Assembly: GCA_025800435.1 (NCBI GenBank)
Contig: JAOXRV010000711.1
Span: 1-6,822, forward strand
From: Cellvibrionaceae bacterium
GTDB taxonomy: Bacteria; Pseudomonadota; Gammaproteobacteria; Pseudomonadales; Cellvibrionaceae
Direction: 5' to 3'
DNA: 6,822 nt
Shown here: positions 1-5,268 of the stretch, piece by piece
How positions within the stretch are numbered: position 1 is the first letter of the stretch
Layout: every line of letters begins with the position of its first letter
Program-made: the position numbers and the translations under genes
Notes under the pieces: model-generated
Database searches by the model: none
Seen by the model: the letters and a program-made list of their open reading frames with translations, nothing else
Told to the model about the DNA's origin: nothing

Positions 1-1
1 T

Positions 2-313
2 GCCTTGGCCCAGCTCGGTTTAGATACCCATACCTTGGTGGTGGCCCTTAGCCACGATCCCAAGCTCGACGATTTGGCGATAATTGCCGCACTGGATTCT
101 AAGGCGGCCTATGTCGGCGCCATGGGCTCGGCCCGCACCAGTGCCGCCCGGCGCGAGTGGCTGCAAACTCACTTCGGTTTTAGCGATCAATCCCTGGCCC
201 GTTTGCGCGCCCCAATCGGCTTGGATATCGGCAGTAAAACCCCGGCGGAAATCGCCGTTTCAATTGTGGCCGATTTAATTGGGGTGCGCCGTGGCAAAAC
301 CCCCGCCAAATAA
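2..313 (+). CDS. XdhC/CoxI-family molybdenum hydroxylase maturation protein (C-terminal part, 5' end outside window)
   Basis: The open frame enters from the left edge, so only about the last 103 residues are visible. They match the C-terminal Rossmann-like domain of XdhC/CoxI proteins. Visible motifs are a YVGAMGSARTSAARREWL stretch near the middle and an APIGLDIGSKTPAEIAVSI stretch near the end, both family hallmarks. XdhC proteins are known to bind molybdenum cofactor, promote its sulfuration and deliver it to xanthine dehydrogenase-type enzymes in the cytoplasm. The stop codon lies inside the start region of the next gene, a MocA-type cytidylyltransferase, so the two are probably translationally coupled and serve the same cofactor pathway. 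The target hydroxylase would have to lie to the left of the window. An in-frame TTG at position 5 is not a credible start, because the domain is already under way there. Family assignment is secure; the choice between XdhC and its CoxI paralogues is open. Confidence 0.9.
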   Translation, partial: ALAQLGLDTHTLVVALSHDPKLDDLAIIAALDSKAAYVGAMGSARTSAARREWLQTHFGFSDQSLARLRAPIGLDIGSKTPAEIAVSIVADLIGVRRGKTPAK

Positions 314-932
314 TACCGGGCAAATTATGCTGGCGGTGATGGGCGCGGGCCTGGGACGGCGCTTTGGCGCCGCCAAGCTTGAGCATATTATGACCGATGG
401 CCGCCCCCTGCTTGAACACACCGGCGCCAGCTTGGCGGGTATCGGTAACTGTTATTTATGCCTGCGCCCAGAGGATAGCAATTTAAAAACTTTAGCGGCT
501 AGCGTTTTCGACGGTTATCTTGAGGTGCCCGATGCCGAATTGGGCTTATCGCGCAGTATCGTCACCGCTGCGGCTAAAGCCGAGCAAGACGCAGCGGCTG
601 CACTATTAATCGCTCTGGGCGATATGCCTTTTTTATCGTCCGAGGTGGTCGCCAGCTTGGCGGCCCAGGCGAAGGGCGAGGGGCCGTTTATTATTGCACC
701 CATCCACCCAAGCACTGGCCAGCTTGGCCACCCGGTTATTTTTAGCGCGCATTTTTTTGCACAACTGCAAACACTGCAGGGGGATAAGGGGGCGAGGGCG
801 GTGATAGAAGCCAATCGCCACTGTCTGCACACCTTGCCCAGTGATCACCCCGGCTGCTACTGGGATGTGGATTGCCCAGCCGATTTAACAGGCCCTAGTG
901 CTGGGGCCAAAACTGAAAAATCTTACGGGTAA
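291..932 (+). CDS. MocA-type molybdenum cofactor cytidylyltransferase (NTP transferase family)
   Basis: About 213 residues, close to the length of MocA. The order of motifs fits the family: a nucleotide-binding loop GAGLGRRFGAAKL (residues 18-30 from the GTG start), the metal-binding GDMP (110-113), a GQLGHPVIF substrate loop (about 143-151), GDKGAR (164-169) and a final DVDCPADL (192-199). MocA is known to convert molybdopterin-bound molybdenum cofactor plus CTP into the cytosine dinucleotide form used by many xanthine dehydrogenase-family enzymes. The preceding XdhC-type gene supports this role over MobA, which makes the guanine form. The start is uncertain. GTG 291 has a GGGG stretch six bases upstream and overlaps xdhC by 23 bases. 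TTG 279 is an alternative. ATG 327 would begin directly at the first beta strand but has a poor ribosome site. Confidence 0.88.
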   Translation: MAKPPPNNTGQIMLAVMGAGLGRRFGAAKLEHIMTDGRPLLEHTGASLAGIGNCYLCLRPEDSNLKTLAASVFDGYLEVPDAELGLSRSIVTAAAKAEQDAAAALLIALGDMPFLSSEVVASLAAQAKGEGPFIIAPIHPSTGQLGHPVIFSAHFFAQLQTLQGDKGARAVIEANRHCLHTLPSDHPGCYWDVDCPADLTGPSAGAKTEKSYG

Positions 933-1096
933 AGTTGATCTGCTTGGCGTTTTTACCGTGGTGCTGGTCACTGTATATCATCGAGTTGGCGCGCAAAATA
1001 ACATGATGAGACAAACTGCCTAATTGATCACATTGTGGGCAGCTCGGCTGTGGCTAAATTGAGCCCGGTTTGAGGAAGCAGAATGGAAGTTCGATA

Positions 1097-1495
1097 ATGA
1101 CCGGATTACCAGCGTGGGCGGAAGGAATTGCAGGGACGGCGCTCGATTGGGTTAAGCGTCTAGAGCTTGAAATCCATCCGGATTACTTAGTGGTGGTGGC
1201 CTTGGGTTTGGGCGATGGCGTATGCCTGGGGCCAAGTGCTCAATTGGGCGCACAGCTGCGGCCGCGTCGCCGTTCTACCCAGCCCGCCGATGGCCTATTC
1301 GAATTTGATTTGGTGTGGGGGCATGCCGAGCCGGGCTGTTTAAGCCTAAGCAGTGGGGCCGACAACCTAGTGCCGCTAACTGCCAGCTATACCTGGTGCA
1401 ATTACCCGGCCGAGTTATTGGGGGTGCGGGTTTATGCGGCGGGCAACGCACTGGAGCGGCGCCTCGCCCCTGCCGAATTGCAAGATTGGGCCTAA
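1097..1495 (+). CDS. Hypothetical protein of unknown family, 132 residues
   Basis: I do not recognise this protein. ATG 1097 is chosen because GGAAG (1085-1089) sits seven bases upstream; a TTG at 1070 in the same frame would add nine residues but lacks such a site. The product has no membrane segment and no signal peptide. It opens with an amphipathic stretch (WAEGIAGTALDWVKRLEL), followed by a hydrophobic strand (DYLVVVALGLGDGVCLG, about residues 29-45), a basic patch (LRPRRRS) and a strand-rich second half with several tryptophans and two cysteines. The gene ends 28-40 bases before the PLD-type gene on the same strand, so the two could share a transcript. It is supported as a real gene by its ribosome site, spacing and lack of a better competing frame, not by homology. 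It could be a small beta-rich binding or accessory protein; no function is claimed. Confidence 0.65.
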   Translation: MTGLPAWAEGIAGTALDWVKRLELEIHPDYLVVVALGLGDGVCLGPSAQLGAQLRPRRRSTQPADGLFEFDLVWGHAEPGCLSLSSGADNLVPLTASYTWCNYPAELLGVRVYAAGNALERRLAPAELQDWA

Positions 1496-1535
1496 ATGCC
1501 CTAAGCTGTACCGCTTTTAAGCAATGGGCGGCGGT

Positions 1536-2216
1536 ATGGATAAGTCAGCACTCGAACAATTACTGGTCGATTCTTTAGAAGATTTGCGCTTGGATAAGCA
1601 AGAGCGGCGCGCCCTGCGCCAGCAGTTGCAGGCCATGAAAGAGGCCGAGCGCAACTATGTGCGCAACCGTGCCTTTGAGTTGGCCAGGGATACCATCGAG
1701 GCCGAGGACGACAGCGCCGCGCTGGTGCTGCACTGGCTGCAAAAGGTGGTTAAGGCCTGTAAGCTCGACGGCGCATTTAGCATGGAAGACAAGGCCTATT
1801 TTAGCCCCGGAACTACCTGCCGCAGCGCCATTATCGGCCAGCTGCAAAAAGCTAAGCAGTCGATTGATATCTGTGTTTTTACGATCTCTGACGATAATAT
1901 CAGCGCCGCTATTTTGGCCGCCCACCGGCGAGGGGTGGCGGTGCGCATTATCAGCGACAACGATAAATCCGAAGACCGAGGCAGTGATATTGAGCGCTTA
2001 GAAGCCGAAGGTATTCCCCTGCGCCTAGACGATAGCCCCAACCATATGCACCATAAGTTCGCCCTGTTTGATCGGCGGGTGTTGCTCAATGGCAGTTTTA
2101 ACTGGACCCGCAGCGCCACCGACCGAAACCAAGAAAATATTGTTGTCACTGCCGACCACGGTCTGCTGCGTTCTTTTGGCATATTGTTTGAACAGTTGTG
2201 GCAGGCGTATCGCTAG
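1536..2216 (+). CDS. Single-HKD phospholipase D-like protein (Zucchini/PLD6- or Nuc-like core)
   Basis: 226 residues from ATG 1536; an in-frame ATG at 1524 would add four residues. Residues 1 to about 80 are a charged, mostly helical segment (LDKQERRALRQQLQAMKEAE), with no clear match. The rest is a PLDc-type domain: YFSPGTTC (88-95), a strand with CVFTISDDNI (113-122), RRGVAVRIISDNDK (131-144), then the catalytic H172-x-K174-x4-D179, followed by NGSFNWTRSA (185-194) and ENIVV (200-204). One HKD motif per chain implies a homodimer forming one active site, as in bacterial Nuc and animal PLD6/Zucchini. Family members hydrolyse phosphodiester bonds in nucleic acids or cardiolipin; which applies here cannot be told. 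There is no signal peptide or membrane anchor, so it is probably cytoplasmic, unlike Nuc (secreted) and PLD6 (membrane-anchored). The gene lies directly downstream of the unknown 132-residue protein. Confidence 0.88.
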   Translation: MDKSALEQLLVDSLEDLRLDKQERRALRQQLQAMKEAERNYVRNRAFELARDTIEAEDDSAALVLHWLQKVVKACKLDGAFSMEDKAYFSPGTTCRSAIIGQLQKAKQSIDICVFTISDDNISAAILAAHRRGVAVRIISDNDKSEDRGSDIERLEAEGIPLRLDDSPNHMHHKFALFDRRVLLNGSFNWTRSATDRNQENIVVTADHGLLRSFGILFEQLWQAYR

Positions 2217-2278
2217 GGTCCCGCTGAGCATCACCGAGTTTTTCAGAGGTACCCTAGTTTCGGTTGTTGATAAACCGA
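2213..2278 (+). terminator. Candidate terminator: two consecutive hairpins after the PLD-type gene
   Basis: CTAGGGT (2213-2219, containing the PLD stop codon) pairs perfectly with ACCCTAG (2251-2257). The stem continues inward as CC/GG (2221-2222 with 2248-2249) and CTGA/TCAG (2224-2227 with 2243-2246), separated by single mismatches, leaving a 15-base loop. Only three T residues follow, then a second hairpin, TCGGTT (2260-2265) with AACCGA (2273-2278). The T-tract is too short for a textbook intrinsic terminator. The position right at a gene end, before a promoter-bearing gap, makes a weak or assisted terminator reasonable. Confidence 0.35.
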
Positions 2279-2387
2279 TCAATACGGCGCACAAATTCTT
2301 CAGCTTGAAAATAAAACGCCGCCACATGGGTGCCCCAAGTGCGACTACTGTTGCAGATAGGCCCGGCTATTTCAAGCCTGGGGTTTG

Positions 2388-2396
2388 TGCGATAAT
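2388..2396 (+). promoter_or_regulatory. Candidate extended -10 promoter for gloC
   Basis: TGCGATAAT is a TGn extended -10 followed by a five-of-six match to TATAAT. It lies 34 bases before the GTG start of gloC, leaving a leader of about 28 bases that contains GAGAGA just upstream of the start. No convincing -35 is found at 16-18 bases, which an extended -10 does not strictly need. The upstream stretch 2279-2387 otherwise shows nothing I can name. Confidence 0.4.
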
Positions 2397-2430
2397 CGCC
2401 CCAGCCCAATAAAAACCGTGAGAGATAGCC

Positions 2431-3075
2431 GTGAAATTTCAAGTCGTGCCCGTTACCCCCTACCAGCAAAACTGCTCAATTCTGTGGTGTGAAAAAACCA
2501 TGGAGGCCGCCGTGGTCGATCCGGGCGGTGATATTGACCGCATCAAACAGGCCGCCAGTCAGCTGGGGGTAAAGCTGGTTAAAATTATCAATACCCACGG
2601 CCATCTCGACCACGTCGGCGGTGTCGCGCCCCTGGCCGCCGAACTGAATCTGCCGGTAGAGGGCCCCCATCGGGAAGACGATTTTTGGTTGGCGCAAATG
2701 CCTCAGTACGCGCAGATGATGGGCTTCCCTCCAACCGAGACCTTTGTTCCAGATCGCTGGCTGGCCCAGGGTGACACCATCACTTTTGGTGAGGTGGAGC
2801 TGCAAGTGCGCCACACCCCCGGCCATACTCCTGGTCATGTTATTTTTTTCCATCAGCCTTCTAAGCTGGCGATAGTGGGCGATGTTTTATTCCAGGGTTC
2901 AATCGGCCGTACCGATTTCCCCAAGGGCGATTTTGATACTCTGGTTAAATCCATTCGCGAGCAATTGTGGACACTGGGCGATGATGTACAATTTATTCCC
3001 GGCCATGGCCCTATGTCGACATTTGGTCAAGAGCGCGCTAGCAACCCCTTCGTGGCCGATAAAAATTTCGGTTAG
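2431..3075 (+). CDS. gloC: Type II glyoxalase, GloC (YcbL) family metallo-beta-lactamase-fold hydrolase
   Basis: 214 residues, practically the length of E. coli GloC (YcbL), and similar from end to end: it opens with PVTPYQQNCSILWCE and closes with FIPGHGPMSTFGQER-x-NPF. Zinc ligands are visible: T55-H56-G57-H58-L59-D60-H61, H132 in PGHTPGH, D151 in VGD, and H192 in PGHGP. The enzyme family hydrolyses S-D-lactoylglutathione to D-lactate and glutathione, the second step of methylglyoxal detoxification, in the cytoplasm. Like YcbL it is single-domain and lacks the C-terminal glutathione-binding helical domain of GloB. The start is GTG 2431, with a GAGAGA ribosome site about five bases upstream and a candidate extended -10 promoter before that. 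A MenI-like thioesterase gene follows 33 bases after the stop. Confidence 0.94.
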   Translation: MKFQVVPVTPYQQNCSILWCEKTMEAAVVDPGGDIDRIKQAASQLGVKLVKIINTHGHLDHVGGVAPLAAELNLPVEGPHREDDFWLAQMPQYAQMMGFPPTETFVPDRWLAQGDTITFGEVELQVRHTPGHTPGHVIFFHQPSKLAIVGDVLFQGSIGRTDFPKGDFDTLVKSIREQLWTLGDDVQFIPGHGPMSTFGQERASNPFVADKNFG

Positions 3076-3084
3076 TGAGCAATT

Positions 3085-3090
3085 TATAAT
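3085..3090 (+). promoter_or_regulatory. Perfect TATAAT -10 hexamer in the gloC-thioesterase gap
   Basis: TATAAT occurs exactly once in this gap, 18 bases before the ATG of the MenI-like gene, within an AT-rich stretch unlike the flanking coding DNA. No good -35 lies 16-18 bases upstream (that region is the AT-rich end of gloC), so it may be only an internal weak promoter. If used, the leader would be about a dozen bases and the ribosome site (AGAGAAA near 3092-3098) would be marginal. Confidence 0.25.
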
Positions 3091-3108
3091 TAGAGAAATA
3101 GCAAAACG

Positions 3109-3537
3109 ATGAGTGATAGCATTTGGTTTACTGAACCCGATATGGCGCTAATTAAAGAAGCCCATAAAAACACCATTATGGAAACCATCGGTATCGAAAT
3201 TACCGAGGTGGGCCCAGATTATATTCGCGGCACCATGCCCGCCGATGGTCGCACTTACCAGCCCTTTGGTTTAATTCACGGTGGTGCCAATGTGGTATTG
3301 GCCGAAACCCTGGGCAGCATGGGCGCCAATATGGTGGTCGACACCAGCCAGGTTTACTGTGTTGGCCAAGAGGTTAATGCCAACCATTTGCGCGGTGTGC
3401 GCGAGGGCATCGTTACCGGCACTGCGCGTTTGGTACACGCCGGGCGCACCTCGCAGGTGTGGGAGATTCGTATAGAAGACGAGCGCGGCAAACTTAGCTG
3501 TATTTCGCGCCTGACTATGGCGGTGGTGCAGATTTAA
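3109..3537 (+). CDS. Hotdog-fold acyl-CoA thioesterase, MenI (YdiI)/PaaI-like
   Basis: 142 residues, slightly longer than E. coli MenI (YdiI, 136) because of a few extra N-terminal residues. The signature GRTYQPFGLIHGGANVVLAE aligns with the YdiI active-site block. Q51, H57, G58 and catalytic E66 correspond to YdiI Gln48, His54, Gly55 and Glu63. Further matches are VGQEVNANHLR (about 85-95) and QVWEIRIEDERGKLSCISRLT near the C-terminus. This hotdog branch hydrolyses aryl- and acyl-CoA thioesters; in E. coli the enzyme releases 1,4-dihydroxy-2-naphthoate from its CoA ester for menaquinone synthesis. No men genes are visible, so a general thioesterase role is equally possible and I give no gene symbol. 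The gene is 33 bases downstream of gloC and probably shares its transcript. The ribosome site before the ATG is weak. Confidence 0.9.
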   Translation: MSDSIWFTEPDMALIKEAHKNTIMETIGIEITEVGPDYIRGTMPADGRTYQPFGLIHGGANVVLAETLGSMGANMVVDTSQVYCVGQEVNANHLRGVREGIVTGTARLVHAGRTSQVWEIRIEDERGKLSCISRLTMAVVQI

Positions 3538-3584
3538 CTTTGCACTTGCGATAATTCAAGCCCCCACCTATGGCAACAAAATCC

Positions 3585-3696
3585 AGTTTGAGGCGTGGGG
3601 GGTACTTTCTCCGTTCCGAAAGCGCTGCATCCAGCAGCTGGCCCCCGTTTCATCCAGAAGCCTAGTCACTGCGAAAGCACCCCCACCCCTCAAACT
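3585..3696. repeat. Long imperfect inverted repeat between convergent thioesterase genes
   Basis: The arms are 3585-3601 (AGTTTGAGGCGTGGGGG) and 3680-3696 (CCCCCACCCCTCAAACT). They pair at 16 of 17 positions, with a single C-C mismatch (3594/3687). Inside, CTTTC (3605-3609) can pair with GAAAG (3673-3677), and GCTGC (3624-3628) with GCAGC (3634-3638) around a five-base loop. A further copy of CCCCCAC at 3561-3567 can compete for the same GTGGGGG (3595-3601). CATCCAG occurs at both 3628 and 3651. There is no T-tract, so a plain terminator is unlikely. Candidates are a small palindromic repeat element (REP- or MITE-like), a structured RNA, or a fold that insulates the convergent transcripts. 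The whole gene-free segment is 3538-3744. Confidence 0.6.
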
Positions 3697-3744
3697 TACC
3701 TCCGATCAAACCTCTAGTTAAGGGCTCCAGCCATAAGCCCAAAC

Positions 3745-4188
3745 TTACCCACCGTATTTGGCCTTTTCCATCGCGGCGCGCAGTTGCGCGGGGATTTCGA
3801 CGCTGGCGCGGCTGTCGCGGTCGATCCAGACGTGGGTAAAGTGGCCCTGGGCGGCGGCTTTATCACCGCCGGGCACAAATAGGGCGGCGCCGTATTGCAC
3901 CGAGCTGCGGCCAATTTTGTTGACCCGTACGCCGACGTCAATTTGGGTGTGCTCGGGCCAGCCCAGCTCGGCAAAATAGTCGCAGCCGGAGTTTACAATC
4001 AGGCCGATAACAGAGCCTTTGGCCATATCCAGGCCGCCTTCTTGGCTCAAATATAAATTCACCGCGTTATCGATAAACTGGCTGTGAATATTGTTGTTTA
4101 GATGGCCATAAATATCATTGTCTTGGAACTTGGTGGTCATCTGGGTAAACCAGTAGTACTGGCTGCGGGAGTCTGGGCTGGGTTTCAT
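3745..4188 (-). CDS. 4HBT/YbgC-FadM-type hotdog acyl-CoA thioesterase
   Basis: 147 residues, typical for the 4-hydroxybenzoyl-CoA thioesterase-like branch. The N-terminal block FQDNDIYGHLNNNIHSQFID (about 21-40) matches the family signature with its nucleophile/base Asp (D23 or D25), Y27-G28-H29 and N31-N32 before the long hotdog helix. VGVRVNKIGRSSVQYGAALF near the middle is the usual second-half pattern. Members hydrolyse medium to long acyl-CoA or similar thioesters in the cytoplasm; the substrate here cannot be read. ATG 4188 is preferred, with AGAG about eight bases upstream; GTG 4197 would add three residues with no ribosome site. It is distinct from the MenI-like enzyme, which it faces tail to tail. 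It lies 70 bases downstream of the DUF4097-type gene and could be a distal member of the sigma-factor operon or have its own promoter. Confidence 0.88.
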   Translation of the reverse strand: MKPSPDSRSQYYWFTQMTTKFQDNDIYGHLNNNIHSQFIDNAVNLYLSQEGGLDMAKGSVIGLIVNSGCDYFAELGWPEHTQIDVGVRVNKIGRSSVQYGAALFVPGGDKAAAQGHFTHVWIDRDSRASVEIPAQLRAAMEKAKYGG

Positions 4189-4232
4189 TGCGATCACTCT
4201 GTGTTATTGGTCCATAGCTTAGAGTGAAGCAG

Positions 4233-4250
4233 GCCCCCGGGCAAGGGGGC
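4233..4250 (-). other. GC-rich hairpin between the DUF4097-type and 4HBT genes
   Basis: GCCCCC (4233-4238) and GGGGGC (4245-4250) form a perfect six-base-pair stem with a six-base loop, eight bases downstream of the DUF4097-type stop on the minus strand. The minus-strand sequence that follows (CTGCTTCACTC) is not T-rich. It could therefore attenuate, pause or protect the transcript, but it is not a convincing full terminator. Confidence 0.35.
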
Positions 4251-4258
4251 GCATGGGT

Positions 4259-5200
4259 TTACTTTTTAGGGTTAAGGTCTACATCTGCACTGACGCTGGT
4301 GATGTCGATATTGCCGCTGCCGCCGTTGAGGCTAAAATCGAGGCTGCGGCCCGGGCCAAAGCGGGGGCGCTCCGGCTGGTGCTCGCTGAGGCCGTTGTGA
4401 ATGTGGCCGCCGGCATGGTTCTGTAAGGAGATGTCCGCCGAGATATCTTCGGGCAGCTTTAGCTCGACCCGGCCGCTGACGGTGTCGATATTGATGTCGC
4501 CCCTGGGCAAAAATTCCTGCAGTATTACATCAATGCGGGCATTGGCGGTTTTTACGCCCAGCTCTTTAATTTTTAATAGCTCTAGCTTGATTTCGGAGTT
4601 GATGCTTTGCACTTCGATAAATTCAGCCTCGTTGTTGCTGCTGATGGGGCCGTTTACCGTGGATAGTTCCAGTTTGCCGCTGGAGTTTTGATCGTCGATG
4701 CGGCCGTTAACGGTGCTCATTTCAATGCGGCCATCGAGATTGCGGCTGCGAATGTTACCGTTGATGGTTTCCAGCTCGATGTCTTGCTTTAGCGCTTCCG
4801 CCTCGATATTGCCATTGATGGTTTCGAGCCGGGTGCCGCCGTATACGCCTTTAATGTGAAACTCGACATTGACACCTTCCGCATTCAAACTGCTGTTGTG
4901 GGGCAGGTAAAAATGCAATTTTGAACCCTCGCCGCCCTTGGCTTTGCGGCGCGGAATGTTCACCTCAAATACAATGCGGTCGCCGTGGCGCTCAAACTCG
5001 TAACCCTCGGCAGCGTCGTCCAGTTCGCCGCTGACTTTGACTAGATTTTTATCCCAACCTTCAACGGTGATGTGGCCGCGCATATTGTCGATCAGTACCC
5101 GGCCATTGGCCGCCGCTTGTAATTGCTGGTCGATACTCTGACCGGCAATGGTGGCGTTGGCGATAAGCGCCAAGGCTAATGTTGATAATAATTTGTTCAT
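4259..5200 (-). CDS. Exported DUF4097-type beta-solenoid protein
   Basis: 313 residues from ATG 5200, which has AAGGTGA five bases upstream; GTG 5221 in the same frame is not favoured. Residues 1-19 form a signal peptide (MNKLLSTLALALIANATIA), with likely cleavage near A16-A19, so the mature protein is periplasmic or surface-exposed. The body is a repetitive beta structure. The motif L-E/S-T-I/V-N-G-x-I recurs at 125, 143, 161, 179 and 197, exactly 18 residues apart, then in looser form at 216 and 238. This is the pattern of DUF4097 (LiaG-like) proteins, whose role is mostly unknown and which are often coded beside sigma/anti-sigma or envelope-stress genes. The last 50 residues include a Gly/His/Pro-rich stretch (HAGGHIHNGLSEHQPERPRF) and a closing DITSVSADVDLN strand. 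It follows the putative anti-sigma gene by 52 bases on the same strand and is a likely co-regulated effector. Confidence 0.87.
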   Translation of the reverse strand: MNKLLSTLALALIANATIAGQSIDQQLQAAANGRVLIDNMRGHITVEGWDKNLVKVSGELDDAAEGYEFERHGDRIVFEVNIPRRKAKGGEGSKLHFYLPHNSSLNAEGVNVEFHIKGVYGGTRLETINGNIEAEALKQDIELETINGNIRSRNLDGRIEMSTVNGRIDDQNSSGKLELSTVNGPISSNNEAEFIEVQSINSEIKLELLKIKELGVKTANARIDVILQEFLPRGDINIDTVSGRVELKLPEDISADISLQNHAGGHIHNGLSEHQPERPRFGPGRSLDFSLNGGSGNIDITSVSADVDLNPKK

Positions 5201-5223
5201 GGTAGTCACCTTAAAAGTCACTT

Positions 5224-5268
5224 TAAATCTGTTGCCACTAAATTTGTCGCCGCTAAATCTGTTGCCAC
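5224..5268 (-). repeat. Three tandem 15-bp repeats across the anti-sigma stop codon
   Basis: On the plus strand, TAAATCTGTTGCCAC occurs at 5224-5238 and again, identical, at 5254-5268. The copy between them (5239-5253, TAAATTTGTCGCCGC) differs at three positions. Read on the minus strand, the first copy encodes the last residues of the anti-sigma protein (WQQI) and leads into its TAG stop. The following copies carry the same in-frame stop (TAG, then TAA). They fill almost all of the gap before the DUF4097-type ribosome site. Confidence 0.85.

Noticed and set aside
925..959. Terminator hairpin after the MocA-type gene
   Set aside because: ACGG-TAAA can pair with TTTACCGT only with a bulged G and an 18-base loop overlapping the stop codon, with no T-run after the stem. 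Too weak to list as a feature.
952..979. Promoter TTTACC-N16-TATATC upstream of the unknown 132-residue gene
   Set aside because: Each box matches consensus at only four of six positions, and the resulting leader would be over 100 bases with nothing notable in it. Not strong enough to call.
2254..2469. 71-residue minus-strand open frame over the gloC promoter and start
   Set aside because: It starts with TTG, lacks a ribosome site, overlaps the well-supported gloC start, and its product has no recognisable motif. Treated as a chance frame, though a gene remnant cannot be fully excluded.
3585..3696. Integron attC site
   Set aside because: The inverted repeat has a similar scale, but the ends do not show the RYYYAAC / GTTRRRY core boxes and there is no integrase or cassette array nearby.
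4401..4691. 96-residue plus-strand open frame within the DUF4097-type gene
   Set aside because: It is antisense to a gene with a clear signal peptide and repeat structure. Its Ser/Leu-rich product mirrors the repeated antisense codons.
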